A DNA stretch of 64,000 bases, taken from Methylomicrobium lacus LW14. Its GTDB lineage: Bacteria; Pseudomonadota; Gammaproteobacteria; Methylococcales; Methylomonadaceae. This document shows, one piece after another, positions 51,859 through 60,977 of this stretch. The notes beneath the pieces are model-generated. The model was not told where the DNA came from, ran no database searches, and worked only from the letters and a program-made list of their open reading frames with translations. Numbering within the stretch: the first letter of the stretch is position 1; each line of letters starts with the position of its first letter. The position numbers and the translations under genes were made by a program. The stretch is taken from NCBI RefSeq assembly GCF_000527095.1, contig NZ_AZUN01000001.1:3981501-4045500 (forward strand), given 5' to 3'.

Positions 51859-52347
51859 ATGGCGTTAGATATAAATATTAAGTTTTCGAACGGAATTGAC
51901 GGCGAAAGCAAGAGAGACGGACATAAGGGGGCGATTGATGTATTGGCGTGGTCTTGGGGGGCGAGCAACTCCGGCAGTTTTCATGAAGGCGGCGGCGGCG
52001 GCGCGGGCAAATGCAACGTGCAAGACTTGTCTTTTACCAAGTGGATCGACAAAAGCAGCCCGATTTTATATTTGAAATGCTGCGACGGTACGCACATTGA
52101 CGAGGTGACTTTAACCTGTCAGAAAGCGGGTACGGAGGCGCTCGTTTATTTCAAGATTGTGCTGAAAAAGGTCATGGTGACCAGTGTTTCTACCGGCGGC
52201 TCCGGCGGTGAAGACAGACTGACCGAAAATGTGACTTTGAATTTCGCGCATATCGATATTGAGTATCAAGAACAGAACGAGAAAGGCGGCAAGGAAGGCG
52301 GAGCAGTAACCTACAAATGGGACATCGAAGCCGGCAAATCGCAGTAA
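51859..52347 (+). CDS. hcp: T6SS tube protein Hcp
   Basis: 162 residues from the ATG at 51859, preceded by GAGGAGA. MALDINIKFSNGIDGESKRD, DVLAWSWGASNSGSFH, KWIDKSSPILYLKCCDGTHI and the acidic C-terminus match Hcp1-type proteins that stack as hexameric rings to form the inner tube. A cysteine pair (KCCDG) is notable. Flanked by hairpins on both sides, consistent with stronger output than its neighbours. Confidence 0.95.
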   Translation: MALDINIKFSNGIDGESKRDGHKGAIDVLAWSWGASNSGSFHEGGGGGAGKCNVQDLSFTKWIDKSSPILYLKCCDGTHIDEVTLTCQKAGTEALVYFKIVLKKVMVTSVSTGGSGGEDRLTENVTLNFAHIDIEYQEQNEKGGKEGGAVTYKWDIEAGKSQ

Positions 52348-52355
52348 TTTGAACG

Positions 52356-52391
52356 GACCAGGCGGAGCTTCGTTCTGCCTGGTCGTTTTTT
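52356..52391 (+). terminator. Strong terminator after hcp inside the T6SS operon
   Basis: GACCAGGC and GCCTGGTC pair as the base of a 29-base hairpin, followed by G and six T residues. It would end most hcp transcripts, with partial read-through to tagJ 22 bp downstream. Confidence 0.82.
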
Positions 52392-52412
52392 CTCTCATGC
52401 AAGGAGCGTCCT

Positions 52413-53210
52413 GTGAACGCCTTATCAAGTTTGCAAATGGGTGATTTGGACGAGTCGCTGAAACAGTTGCAGGATCAGATCAGAAAAGACTCTTCCAATC
52501 CCAAATACCGGGTTTTTCTTTTTCAATTGCTGGCGGTCATCGGTAATTGGGAGCGGGCATTGAACCAATTGAACGTGTCGGGAGAGCTTGACGCGGCCAA
52601 TCTACCGATGGTGCAGACCTATCGCGAAACGATACGCTGTGAGCTATTGCGGGAGAAAGTGTTCAAGGCGCAAACGACGCCGATCATGTTCGGCGAGCCG
52701 CAACAATGGCAGGCCCTGCTGCTGGAGTCCTTGCAGCTGGCGGTGGCCGGCAAGTATGAGGAGGCGTTGCAGGTCAGGGATCAGGCCTATGAACAGGCGC
52801 CGACGGTTGGCGGCACGATCAACGGCGAGCCATTTCAATGGCTGGCCGATACCGACACGCGTTTGGGGCCGGTGCTGGAACTGATCGTGAACGGCAAATA
52901 TTACTGGGTGCCCTGCGCCAATATCCAGAAGTTGGTGGTCGAGGCGCCGGTCGATTTACGCGATCTGGTTTGGCTGCCCGCACAGGTGACCTGGGCGAAC
53001 GGCGGCGCCGCTGTCTGCTTCATTCCCGCACGTTATCCCGGCTCGGAAGCGTCGGCAGACTCCGACATCCGTCTGGCGCGCAAGACCGAATGGCGGGAGC
53101 CGCATCCAGGCCATGCGTTCGGCCTCGGCCAAAAAGTCTTGGCCACGGACAGTCGGGATTATTCCCTGTTCGAAATCCGGGAGCTGGTTTTTAATGCGCC
53201 GGGAACCTAA
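52413..53210 (+). CDS. tagJ: T6SS accessory protein TagJ (ImpE/SciE family)
   Basis: 265 residues. A TPR-like N-terminus (DLDESLKQLQDQIRKDSSNP, KYRVFLFQLLAVIGNWERAL) and a C-terminal domain (PFQWLADTDTRLGPVLELIV, NGKYYWVPCANIQKL) match ImpE. In systems that have it, TagJ binds TssB and ClpV and helps sheath recycling. It is cotranscribed with tssE, 6 bp downstream. Confidence 0.92.
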   Translation: MNALSSLQMGDLDESLKQLQDQIRKDSSNPKYRVFLFQLLAVIGNWERALNQLNVSGELDAANLPMVQTYRETIRCELLREKVFKAQTTPIMFGEPQQWQALLLESLQLAVAGKYEEALQVRDQAYEQAPTVGGTINGEPFQWLADTDTRLGPVLELIVNGKYYWVPCANIQKLVVEAPVDLRDLVWLPAQVTWANGGAAVCFIPARYPGSEASADSDIRLARKTEWREPHPGHAFGLGQKVLATDSRDYSLFEIRELVFNAPGT

Positions 53211-53216
53211 AACGTC

Positions 53217-53720
53217 ATGGCCGAACTGACCAATCAGGAGCGTTTGCAGCCGTCCTTATTGGACCGGCTGACCGACGACTCCCCGGACAAGTCCGCCGAA
53301 AGCCGGGAACAGCGGGTATTGTCGCTGCGCCAGTTGCGTCAAAGCGTGCTGCGCGATCTGAGTTGGCTGTTGAACACCTCGGCATTCGATACGATGGTCG
53401 ATTTGGCGGATTTTCCTTTCGTCGCGCGTTCGGTGATCAACTACGGCACACCATTAGCTTCCGGCGCTTCTGTGAGCAGCTTGGATATGGTAAAAATCGA
53501 GCGTAAGGTCAAACAGGCGATCATCGATTTTGAACCGAGAATTCTTGCCGATTCGCTGATTGTCAAGCTGGTGGCCGATGATAAAAAAATGAATCAGCAT
53601 GCGGTTTTCTTCACGATCGAGGGCGAGTTATGGGCGCAGCCGTTGCCGACGCATTTATTCATCCGCAGCAGCTTCGACCTGGAAACGGGCGAAGTGACGG
53701 TCAAGGATCTGGGAGGTTAG
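53217..53720 (+). CDS. tssE: T6SS baseplate protein TssE (gp25-like)
   Basis: 167 residues. LRQSVLRDLSWLLNTSAFDT, RSVINYGTPLASGASVSSLD and IDFEPRILADSLIVKL show the phage T4 gp25 lysozyme-like fold used for the baseplate wedge. The 3-bp gap to tssF suggests coupled translation. Confidence 0.94.
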   Translation: MAELTNQERLQPSLLDRLTDDSPDKSAESREQRVLSLRQLRQSVLRDLSWLLNTSAFDTMVDLADFPFVARSVINYGTPLASGASVSSLDMVKIERKVKQAIIDFEPRILADSLIVKLVADDKKMNQHAVFFTIEGELWAQPLPTHLFIRSSFDLETGEVTVKDLGG

Positions 53721-53723
53721 GGC

Positions 53724-55613
53724 ATGGATCCCCGTTTATTGAATTACTACAACCGCGAGCTGCAGCAAGTTCGTGAAATCGGCGCCGAATTTGCCGCCGA
53801 ATATCCGAAAATCGCCGCACGCTTGGGTCTGGATACGTTCGAATGCGCCGATCCCTATGTGGAGCGCCTTTTCGAAGGCTTCGCGTTCATGGCCGCGCGC
53901 GTGCAACTCAAGATCGATTCGGAATTTCCGAATTTTACCCAGAATCTCCTGGAGATCGTTTACCCGCACTACCTCGCGACGACGCCGTCGATGACCGTGG
54001 TCGAATTCAAGCCCGATCTGACCGAATCGGGCCTGGCGGAAGGTTTTCTGGTCCCCAAGGGTACAACGCTCCGCAGCCAGATCGGCAAAGGCGAGCAGAC
54101 TGCCTGCGAATATCAAACCGCCCATCCGCTGCAATTGTTTCCGTTGGAAGTGCAGCAGGTCGAATACCTGCCGACGCTGGCCGCGGTTTCCGCCAGCGGC
54201 CTGTCTTCGGCCAAACATCTGGCCAATGTCAAGGCCGCAATCCGTATCGTGCTGCGCACTACCGCCGATGTACGCTTCAATAAAATGGCGCTGGACAAGC
54301 TCTCGCTGTTTTTGCGCGGCACCGGCGGCATTCCTTACCGCCTGTATGAGCAATTTTTGGCCAACACTCAGGGGATTGCCTGCAAGTTTCAGCAAAACGG
54401 CTCTGCGCAGGTGGAATATACGAGCGGCGCGGGACTCGCGCGCGGCTTGGGTTTCGCCGAGGACGAGGCGATGCTGCGCAACACGCCGCGCTCGTTCGAC
54501 GGATACCGCATGCTGCAGGAATATTTTGCCTTTCCCGAGCGCTTTTTGTTTGTCGAATTGTCCGGTCTGGAGCCTCTGGTAAGACAATGCGAAGGCAATG
54601 AACTGGAGCTGTTCGTGCTGCTGGACCGCAGTGACGCGAACCTGATCCATGCACTGGACAAATCCAATCTGGCGTTGTTTTGCGTGCCGGCGATCAATCT
54701 GTTTCCGAAACGTACCGACCGTGTCCACGTCGATCCGCGCCAATCCGAATACCATATCGTGGTGGACCGTACCCGGCCGATGGATTATGAAATCTTCAGC
54801 GTCGGGCAAGTCACCGGTTACGGTAACCAACAATATAGCGAGCAAGCTTTTTTGCCTTTTTACGGCTCGCGCAGCGCTTATCAAAGTCAGGCGGAAACGG
54901 CTTTTTATACGCTGAACCGAAGGCGGCGGGTGTTGTCTTCGAAGCAACGTCGCGAAGGCATCCGTTCCAGCTACATCGGCAGCGAACTGTTCATTTCTCT
55001 GGTCGATGCGGCGCAGGCGCCGTTTGCACCGGAGGTCACGATGCTGGGTCTGGAGACGCTGTGCACGAATCGCGATTTGCCCTTGGTCATGCCGGTCGGC
55101 ATCGGCGACACCGATTTTACTCTGCAAATCAGCGCGCCGGTGCAAGCGATCCGCTGCATCGCGGGGCCGACCCGGCCGTTGCCTCCCGCTTACGAAGGGG
55201 ATAGCGTCTGGCGTTTGATCAGCCATCTGTCGCTGAACTACCTGTCGCTGATCGATACCGACGCCAAGCAGGGCGCGGTCGCGTTGCGAGAGCTATTGAG
55301 CCTTTACGCCGATCAGCGCGATTCCGCGAAAAGAAAACAGATCGAAGGGGTGGTGTCGGTCAGCGCGAAAAATGTAGTCAGACGCATCGACATGAAAGGC
55401 CCCATCGTCTTCGGGCGAGGGCTGGAGGTTTCGCTGTTGCTCGATGAATCGGCCTTTGAAGGCGGCGGCTATTTCTTGATGGGCAAGGTGCTGGAACAAT
55501 TCTTTGCGAACCATGTTTCGATCAATTCTTTTGTCGAAACCGTGGTGCGTTCAACCGACCGCGGCGAGGTGGCCAGATGGCCGGCGAGAATCGGACGACG
55601 TCACATTTTCTGA
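53724..55613 (+). CDS. tssF: T6SS baseplate protein TssF
   Basis: 629 residues (ImpG/VasA). The start MDPRLLNYYNRELQQVREIG, then EFAAEYPKIAARLGLDTFEC and DPYVERLFEGFAFMAARVQL is diagnostic. It forms the wedge complex with TssG and TssE. It overlaps tssG by 37 bp in another frame. Confidence 0.95.
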   Translation: MDPRLLNYYNRELQQVREIGAEFAAEYPKIAARLGLDTFECADPYVERLFEGFAFMAARVQLKIDSEFPNFTQNLLEIVYPHYLATTPSMTVVEFKPDLTESGLAEGFLVPKGTTLRSQIGKGEQTACEYQTAHPLQLFPLEVQQVEYLPTLAAVSASGLSSAKHLANVKAAIRIVLRTTADVRFNKMALDKLSLFLRGTGGIPYRLYEQFLANTQGIACKFQQNGSAQVEYTSGAGLARGLGFAEDEAMLRNTPRSFDGYRMLQEYFAFPERFLFVELSGLEPLVRQCEGNELELFVLLDRSDANLIHALDKSNLALFCVPAINLFPKRTDRVHVDPRQSEYHIVVDRTRPMDYEIFSVGQVTGYGNQQYSEQAFLPFYGSRSAYQSQAETAFYTLNRRRRVLSSKQRREGIRSSYIGSELFISLVDAAQAPFAPEVTMLGLETLCTNRDLPLVMPVGIGDTDFTLQISAPVQAIRCIAGPTRPLPPAYEGDSVWRLISHLSLNYLSLIDTDAKQGAVALRELLSLYADQRDSAKRKQIEGVVSVSAKNVVRRIDMKGPIVFGRGLEVSLLLDESAFEGGGYFLMGKVLEQFFANHVSINSFVETVVRSTDRGEVARWPARIGRRHIF

Positions 55614-56641
55614 TCGAAGAGCTTGAACACGCGGCGTACCGTTTCGATTTTTTCGAAGCGCTGCGTTTGCTCGAAGCGCTGAATCCCGACAAACCCAAAC
55701 TGGGCACCAGCCTGAAGGCCGCCGACGATCCGGTGCGCCTCGGTCAGGTGCCGGAACTGCAGTTTCCGCCCGCCGCCTTGGCTTCCTATACCCAAGGTGA
55801 CGGCGCCGCGCCGCGGCTGGCGGTGAATTTTTTCGGTTTATTCGGTCCGCATGGCGCCCTGCCGCTGCATCTGACCGAATATGCCAGAGATAGGCTCAGA
55901 AATCATCACGATTCCACCATCGCCGGTTTTGCGGACATCTTCCATCACCGGATGCTTTGCCTGTTTTACCGCGCCTGGGCGAACTCTCGCCCGGAAGTGG
56001 TCTACGGCCGGCCCGACTCCGATCGCTTCCCGTTTTATGTCGACGCCTTGCTGGGCCTCAGCGGCAAAGCCTTCCACGGCCGCGACGCGCTGCCCGACCG
56101 GGCCAAGCGCTTTTATGCCGGACGCTTTTCTCAGCACGCCAAAAATCCCGACGGATTGCAGGCGATCATCGCTGACATTTTGTCTCTGAATGTTCAAATC
56201 GAGGAATTTGTCGGCGAGTGGATGGAGATTCAACGAGACGAGCATACCCGTCTGGGCTTCTCGCCGCAGGTCGCGTCCCTCGGACAATCGGCCTTGCTGG
56301 GCGCTTATGTCTGGGGTTGCCAGCATAAATTCCGATTGATCCTGGGTCCGCTGCCGCTGCATCAATATTTGGCTCTGCTGCCGGGCGCCGACGCGTTGGC
56401 GGAGTTGACCGCGATCGTGCGCAATTATGTCGGCGATGAATTCGTTTGGGATGTGAACCTGATTCTGCAACAGGATCAGGTGCCGCAGGAACTGTCGCTC
56501 GGTGAGCCGAAGGCCGCGCATGCTTCCTGCATGAACGGCGCGGCCCAGCTGGGCTGGAGCATGTGGCTCGGGCCGCGGCCCGGCCGGCGCGATGCCGATG
56601 ACTTGATGCTCGATCCGTTCATCAAACTGGGCGGAGCTTGA
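55577..56641 (+). CDS. tssG: T6SS baseplate protein TssG
   Basis: 354 residues (ImpH/VasB). YRFDFFEALRLLEALNPDKP, FFGLFGPHGALPLHLTEYAR and DIFHHRMLCLFYRAWANSRP are the family's conserved blocks. The ATG at 55577 lies inside tssF, so the two wedge subunits are translationally coupled, consistent with their 2:1 complex. Confidence 0.95.
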   Translation: MAGENRTTSHFLIEELEHAAYRFDFFEALRLLEALNPDKPKLGTSLKAADDPVRLGQVPELQFPPAALASYTQGDGAAPRLAVNFFGLFGPHGALPLHLTEYARDRLRNHHDSTIAGFADIFHHRMLCLFYRAWANSRPEVVYGRPDSDRFPFYVDALLGLSGKAFHGRDALPDRAKRFYAGRFSQHAKNPDGLQAIIADILSLNVQIEEFVGEWMEIQRDEHTRLGFSPQVASLGQSALLGAYVWGCQHKFRLILGPLPLHQYLALLPGADALAELTAIVRNYVGDEFVWDVNLILQQDQVPQELSLGEPKAAHASCMNGAAQLGWSMWLGPRPGRRDADDLMLDPFIKLGGA

Positions 56642-56680
56642 TGAACACACCATAAAACCAATCATAAACGGGAAAGAACC

Positions 56681-59365
56681 ATGGCAGAAATTAGCCGAGT
56701 AAAGCTGTTTGGAAAATTAAACCGGGTTTGCTACAAGGCTGTCGAGGGCGCGACGGTATTTTGCAAACTCAGAGGCAACCCCTATGTTGAACTGGTGCAC
56801 TGGCTGAGCCAGCTCCTGCAACTGCCCGATTCGGATCTGCACCGGGTTCTCAAGCATTACAGCCTCGATGTCTCGGTGCTCGCGCGCGACGTGACTAATG
56901 CGCTGGACCGCCTGCCGCGCGGCTCGACTTCGATTTCCGATTTCTCGCCGCACATCGAGGATTCGGTCGAACGCGGCTGGGTGTACGGTACCTTGATGTT
57001 CGGCGAAAGCCAGGTGCGCAGCGGCCATCTGGTTGTCGGCATGCTGAAGACCAAAGGACTGCGCAACGAACTGGTCGGCATCTCCCGCGAGTTCGAAAAA
57101 ATCAAAACCGATGCATTGACCGAGGAATTGGCCAAGATCGTGGCTGGCTCGCCCGAAGACGGCTTGGCAGCGACCGACGGTTTCCAGGCCGGCGCGGCGC
57201 CCGGCGAAGCCAGCGGCGCGATCGCCCCGGCCGCGATGGGCAAGCAGGAAGCCTTGAAACAGTTTACCGTCGATCTGACCGAACAGGCGCGCCTTGGCAA
57301 GATCGACCCGATCGTCGGCCGCGATGAAGAAATCCGCCAGGTGATCGACATTCTGATGCGCCGCCGCCAGAACAATCCGATTTTGACCGGCGAGGCCGGC
57401 GTCGGCAAGACCGCCGTGGTCGAAGGTTTCGCCCTGAAGATCGTCGCCGGCGATGTGCCGCCGTCGCTGAGGGATGTGACCCTACGCACCCTGGATGTCG
57501 GCTTGTTGCAGGCCGGGGCCAGCATGAAGGGCGAATTCGAAAACCGCCTGCGCCAGGTGATCGAGGAAGTGCAATCCTCGCCGAAGCCGATCATTCTGTT
57601 CATTGACGAAGCGCATACCTTGGTCGGCGCCGGCGGCGCGGCCGGCACCGGCGATGCGGCGAACCTGTTGAAACCGGCGCTGGCCCGCGGCGCCTTGCGC
57701 ACGGTTGCGGCGACCACCTGGGCCGAATACAAGAAGCACATCGAAAAAGACCCGGCGCTGACCCGCCGCTTCCAGGTCGTGCAGGTGCTCGAACCGAGCG
57801 AGGAAAAAGCGATTCGGATGCTGCGCGGCGTGGTGTCGGTGCAGGAAAAACATCATCAGGTCTTGGTGCTCGACGAAGCGCTGGAAGCGGCGGTCAAATT
57901 GTCGCATCGTTACATTCCGGCCCGGCAATTGCCGGACAAGGCGGTCAGCCTGCTCGATACCGCCTGCGCCCGCGTCGGCATCAGCCAGCATGCGGTGCCG
58001 GCGGAGGTCGACGACTGCCGTAAGCGCATCGAAGCGCTCGATACCGAGTTGGAGATCATCGGACGCGAAAAAACGGTCGGCGTCGATGTCACCGCCAGGG
58101 AACAATTGGCCAACGAAAAACTGGAAGCCGAAAAAGCCCGTCTTGCGGAACTCGACGCGCGCTGGAACGCCGAGAAAGAACTGGTCGGCAAGATTCTCGA
58201 ACTGCGCGCGAAGCTCCGCAGCGCCGGTCATGCGGTCGATAAAGCCGCGGAAGCCCCGGCCGAGGCAGCCGGCGACCGCGAAGCCCTGCTGGCCGAATTG
58301 AAAGATCTACAAGCGCAACTGCACGCCCAGCAGGGTGAGTCGCCATTGATTCTGCCGACCGTCGATCAACAGGCGGTCGGCGCGGTCGTGCAGGACTGGA
58401 CCGGCATCCCGGTCGGCCGCATGGTCAAGAACGAGATCGAAACGGTATTGAAACTGCCCGACCTGCTCGAACAGCGCATCATCGGCCAGCGCCATGCGCT
58501 GGAAATGATCGCCAAACGCATCCAGACCTCGCGCGCCGGCCTCGACAATCCGAACAAACCGATCGGCGTGTTCATGCTGGCCGGCACCTCCGGCGTCGGC
58601 AAGACCGAAACCGCATTGGCGCTGGCCGAAACACTCTACGGCGGCGAGCAGAACGTGATCACGATCAACATGAGCGAATACCAGGAAGCGCATACCGTCT
58701 CGACCCTGAAAGGCGCGCCTCCGGGCTATGTCGGCTACGGCGAGGGTGGCGTGTTGACCGAGGCGGTGCGCCGGCGTCCGTACAGCGTGGTGCTGCTCGA
58801 CGAGGTCGAAAAAGCGCATCCGGACGTGCACGAAATCTTCTTCCAGGTGTTCGACAAAGGCTGGATGGAAGACGGAGAGGGCCGGGTGATCGACTTCAAG
58901 AATACCTTGATCCTGTTGACCACCAATGCAGGCACCGACCTGATCGCGGGGCTTTGCAGCGACCCCGAACTGATGCCGGACCCGGAAGGTATTTCGAAGG
59001 CGCTGCGTGAACCGCTCTTGAAAGTGTTCCCGCCGGCCTTGCTCGGGCGTCTGGTCGTGATTCCGTATTATCCGCTCAGCGACGTGATGATCGGTGCGAT
59101 CGCTCGCCTGCAACTCGGCCGCATCAAGAAGCGCATCGCCGAAAGCCACAAGGTGCCGTTCAGTTACGATGACGAGGTGATCAAGTTGATCGCGAGCCGC
59201 TGCACCGAACTCGAAAGCGGCGGGCGGATGATCGATGCGATTTTGACCAACACCGTGTTGCCGCGGATCAGCGAGGAGTTTTTAACGCGGATGATGGAAG
59301 GCAAGTCCATCGAACGGGTGCATGTAAGTGTGCAGGATGGGGATTTTGGGTATGGATTTGAGTAA
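56681..59365 (+). CDS. clpV: T6SS sheath-disassembly ATPase ClpV (TssH)
   Basis: 894 residues, Hsp100 family. An N-domain (1-160) is followed by AAA1 with Walker A GEAGVGKTAVVEGFA, a middle coiled-coil domain (about 410-530) and AAA2 with Walker A GTSGVGKTETALALAE. The C-terminal part has SRCTELESGGRMIDAILTNT, the ClpV form of the D2 small domain. It extracts contracted TssB/TssC. Last structural T6SS gene here. No tssJ, tssK, tssL, tssM or vgrG lies in the window. Confidence 0.96.
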   Translation: MAEISRVKLFGKLNRVCYKAVEGATVFCKLRGNPYVELVHWLSQLLQLPDSDLHRVLKHYSLDVSVLARDVTNALDRLPRGSTSISDFSPHIEDSVERGWVYGTLMFGESQVRSGHLVVGMLKTKGLRNELVGISREFEKIKTDALTEELAKIVAGSPEDGLAATDGFQAGAAPGEASGAIAPAAMGKQEALKQFTVDLTEQARLGKIDPIVGRDEEIRQVIDILMRRRQNNPILTGEAGVGKTAVVEGFALKIVAGDVPPSLRDVTLRTLDVGLLQAGASMKGEFENRLRQVIEEVQSSPKPIILFIDEAHTLVGAGGAAGTGDAANLLKPALARGALRTVAATTWAEYKKHIEKDPALTRRFQVVQVLEPSEEKAIRMLRGVVSVQEKHHQVLVLDEALEAAVKLSHRYIPARQLPDKAVSLLDTACARVGISQHAVPAEVDDCRKRIEALDTELEIIGREKTVGVDVTAREQLANEKLEAEKARLAELDARWNAEKELVGKILELRAKLRSAGHAVDKAAEAPAEAAGDREALLAELKDLQAQLHAQQGESPLILPTVDQQAVGAVVQDWTGIPVGRMVKNEIETVLKLPDLLEQRIIGQRHALEMIAKRIQTSRAGLDNPNKPIGVFMLAGTSGVGKTETALALAETLYGGEQNVITINMSEYQEAHTVSTLKGAPPGYVGYGEGGVLTEAVRRRPYSVVLLDEVEKAHPDVHEIFFQVFDKGWMEDGEGRVIDFKNTLILLTTNAGTDLIAGLCSDPELMPDPEGISKALREPLLKVFPPALLGRLVVIPYYPLSDVMIGAIARLQLGRIKKRIAESHKVPFSYDDEVIKLIASRCTELESGGRMIDAILTNTVLPRISEEFLTRMMEGKSIERVHVSVQDGDFGYGFE

Positions 59366-59496
59366 GTAAAGTTCCCGGTGGGTAGGTATGCAAAATACAA
59401 GGCCTGCCCCCATTATGTTATTGTAATCTAATATAGGTGAGCCCCTCTCCGCCTAATCAGCATCTCTGAATTAACTTTAATTTTTTGTATATCATT

Positions 59497-59991
59497 ATGA
59501 ATGAGTCGGTTACTTGGCCTCTAGCTGTTAATATAATTAGACGTAAATCAACAAATAATACTTTTGGGCTTGTAAGAAAGCGCGCTGATGGCACGGCAAA
59601 ACCGCATCAAGGCTGGGATTTTTCTGCTGAAATTGGGACCCCATTTTATGCAATTAGTAATGGCATCATCCGTTTCATACGTGATCGTGGCGATTACGGA
59701 GTACAGCTATGCCTTGAGTTTAATTATGAAAATGCCACCTATTTTGCATTTTATGCGCACTTGAGTAAGTGTTATTACGAGCTTGGAGAAAATCTGAGTA
59801 TTGAGGTTGAGATAAATACACTATTAGGAAAGACCGGGGAATCCGGTAATGCTCAAGGAATGGCAAAAGACGACCAGCATTTACATTTTGAAATACGTAC
59901 GGCACTTGTTCCTCGCTTAGGTTTACAAGATCGTATTAGCCCAATAAAAATATTTGGTAAGTGTCCTCTTAATCAACCGATTCCTGGATAG
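59497..59991 (+). CDS. M23-family metallopeptidase without signal peptide, candidate T6SS effector
   Basis: 164 residues from the ATG at 59497 (a TTG at 59485 is in frame). The LytM/M23 zinc site is complete: H37 and D41 in KPHQGWD, H88 in FYAHLSK, H128 and H130 in QHLHFEIR, with GTPFYAISNGIIRF and GKTGESG as the usual flanking blocks. M23 enzymes cleave peptidoglycan cross-bridges. No signal peptide is visible, so an export route other than Sec is needed; the T6SS next door fits. The gene is much more AT-rich than clpV. The next gene starts 3 bp later. Confidence 0.8.
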   Translation: MNESVTWPLAVNIIRRKSTNNTFGLVRKRADGTAKPHQGWDFSAEIGTPFYAISNGIIRFIRDRGDYGVQLCLEFNYENATYFAFYAHLSKCYYELGENLSIEVEINTLLGKTGESGNAQGMAKDDQHLHFEIRTALVPRLGLQDRISPIKIFGKCPLNQPIPG

Positions 59992-59994
59992 AAA

Positions 59995-60666
59995 ATGTAT
60001 TCTAAGATTGTCAGTAACCCAATCAATCAGTGTGTCAGGTTAACTTTAATTATCTTAATTGGAGTAATAAATGTTAATTGTGCGTCAGCAATAGATCGGA
60101 TTGAAGTCACAAAAGTTATTGCCAAAGATATAACTTTCAATGACGTGCCCTGCAACGTTAGATACCCTCTTCAATCCAAAGTGTCGTTGTTGGTTTGTGG
60201 TAGTGCTGTTGCTCTTCAATCGTTAGGAATTGATGTCGATTCAAATATTTCTACAATGTTTACATTGGGGGATGACTCAGTAATTGCCGTAAACGAGTTT
60301 CCGCTTGACAAAGACGTGGTATTGATTGGTCAAGATCATATTGAGTCTATTGTTTTAATAGATACGGGGGCAGAGTTGTGTTACGGGACCATTGTCATTG
60401 GAATTGCCAAAGGCAACAATTTTTATAACTGGGGTACTTTAGATGAAGTGGTAGAAGAAAATGGCGATATTCATTGCTCTTCCAAAAAAATATCACTTAA
60501 TATTTCAAGAGAAAATGTCGATATAATAGTATATTCTCCATTTGTTATGCCTAAAAAAGACGGAAGCTATGTCGAAATAAATCAAGATAGGAAGTATGTT
60601 TTTATTAAAAATGGAAAGTTTTTCAAAAAAAGCGACCCTATAAACTCGATAAATTCCAAGTCATAG
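59995..60666 (+). CDS. Exported protein, candidate immunity partner of the M23 peptidase
   Basis: 223 residues. A hydrophobic N-terminal segment (VRLTLIILIGVINVNCASA) reads as a signal peptide, so the mature part should sit in the periplasm. The remaining part is beta-rich with cysteines (DVPCNVRY, SLLVCGSA, AELCYGT, IHCSSK). I recognise no family. The 3-bp spacing, same AT-rich composition and periplasmic location opposite a leaderless peptidoglycan hydrolase are what an immunity protein would show. The pairing is an inference. Confidence 0.65.
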   Translation: MYSKIVSNPINQCVRLTLIILIGVINVNCASAIDRIEVTKVIAKDITFNDVPCNVRYPLQSKVSLLVCGSAVALQSLGIDVDSNISTMFTLGDDSVIAVNEFPLDKDVVLIGQDHIESIVLIDTGAELCYGTIVIGIAKGNNFYNWGTLDEVVEENGDIHCSSKKISLNISRENVDIIVYSPFVMPKKDGSYVEINQDRKYVFIKNGKFFKKSDPINSINSKS

Positions 60667-60791
60667 GGTGTGACATCTTGGGTAACTTATTGTTTGTCAT
60701 AGTGCATGCAGCTAATCTCAGTGGCACGAAGAGTGCCAGCGAGGTATTTTGGAGAGAGCGCTTGATAAATGGCCCTCATTGAAAGCTTGGG

Positions 60792-60818
60792 CGGGACGGG
60801 CTTTTTAACCCCGTTCCG
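60792..60818. repeat. REP-like palindrome (GGGACGGG family), third copy
   Basis: CGGGACGGG and CCCCGTTCCG form a hairpin with one wobble pair around a T-rich loop. The core is shared with the pair at 30642-30726. It lies in the 311-bp gap between the candidate immunity gene and the next ORF; nothing else is supported in that gap. Confidence 0.6.
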
Positions 60819-60977
60819 AATGTTTCGTGATCGTTTTCCGGCCGCAATAACAATTGCGCCGGATGGTTTTTTCACCGTCGCAAAATCGACTGTGGACGGT
60901 ATCCATGAGATGATTGTGCGGGCTCAGAATTCGCATAATCTTTGTTATTGTATAACTTAACTTGTCTGGACCAGATT

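Noticed and set aside
53736..55226. Long open frame on the minus strand (about 496 codons)
   Set aside because: It lies entirely antisense to tssF, is rich in R/Q/H as expected for a GC-rich complement, and matches no family.
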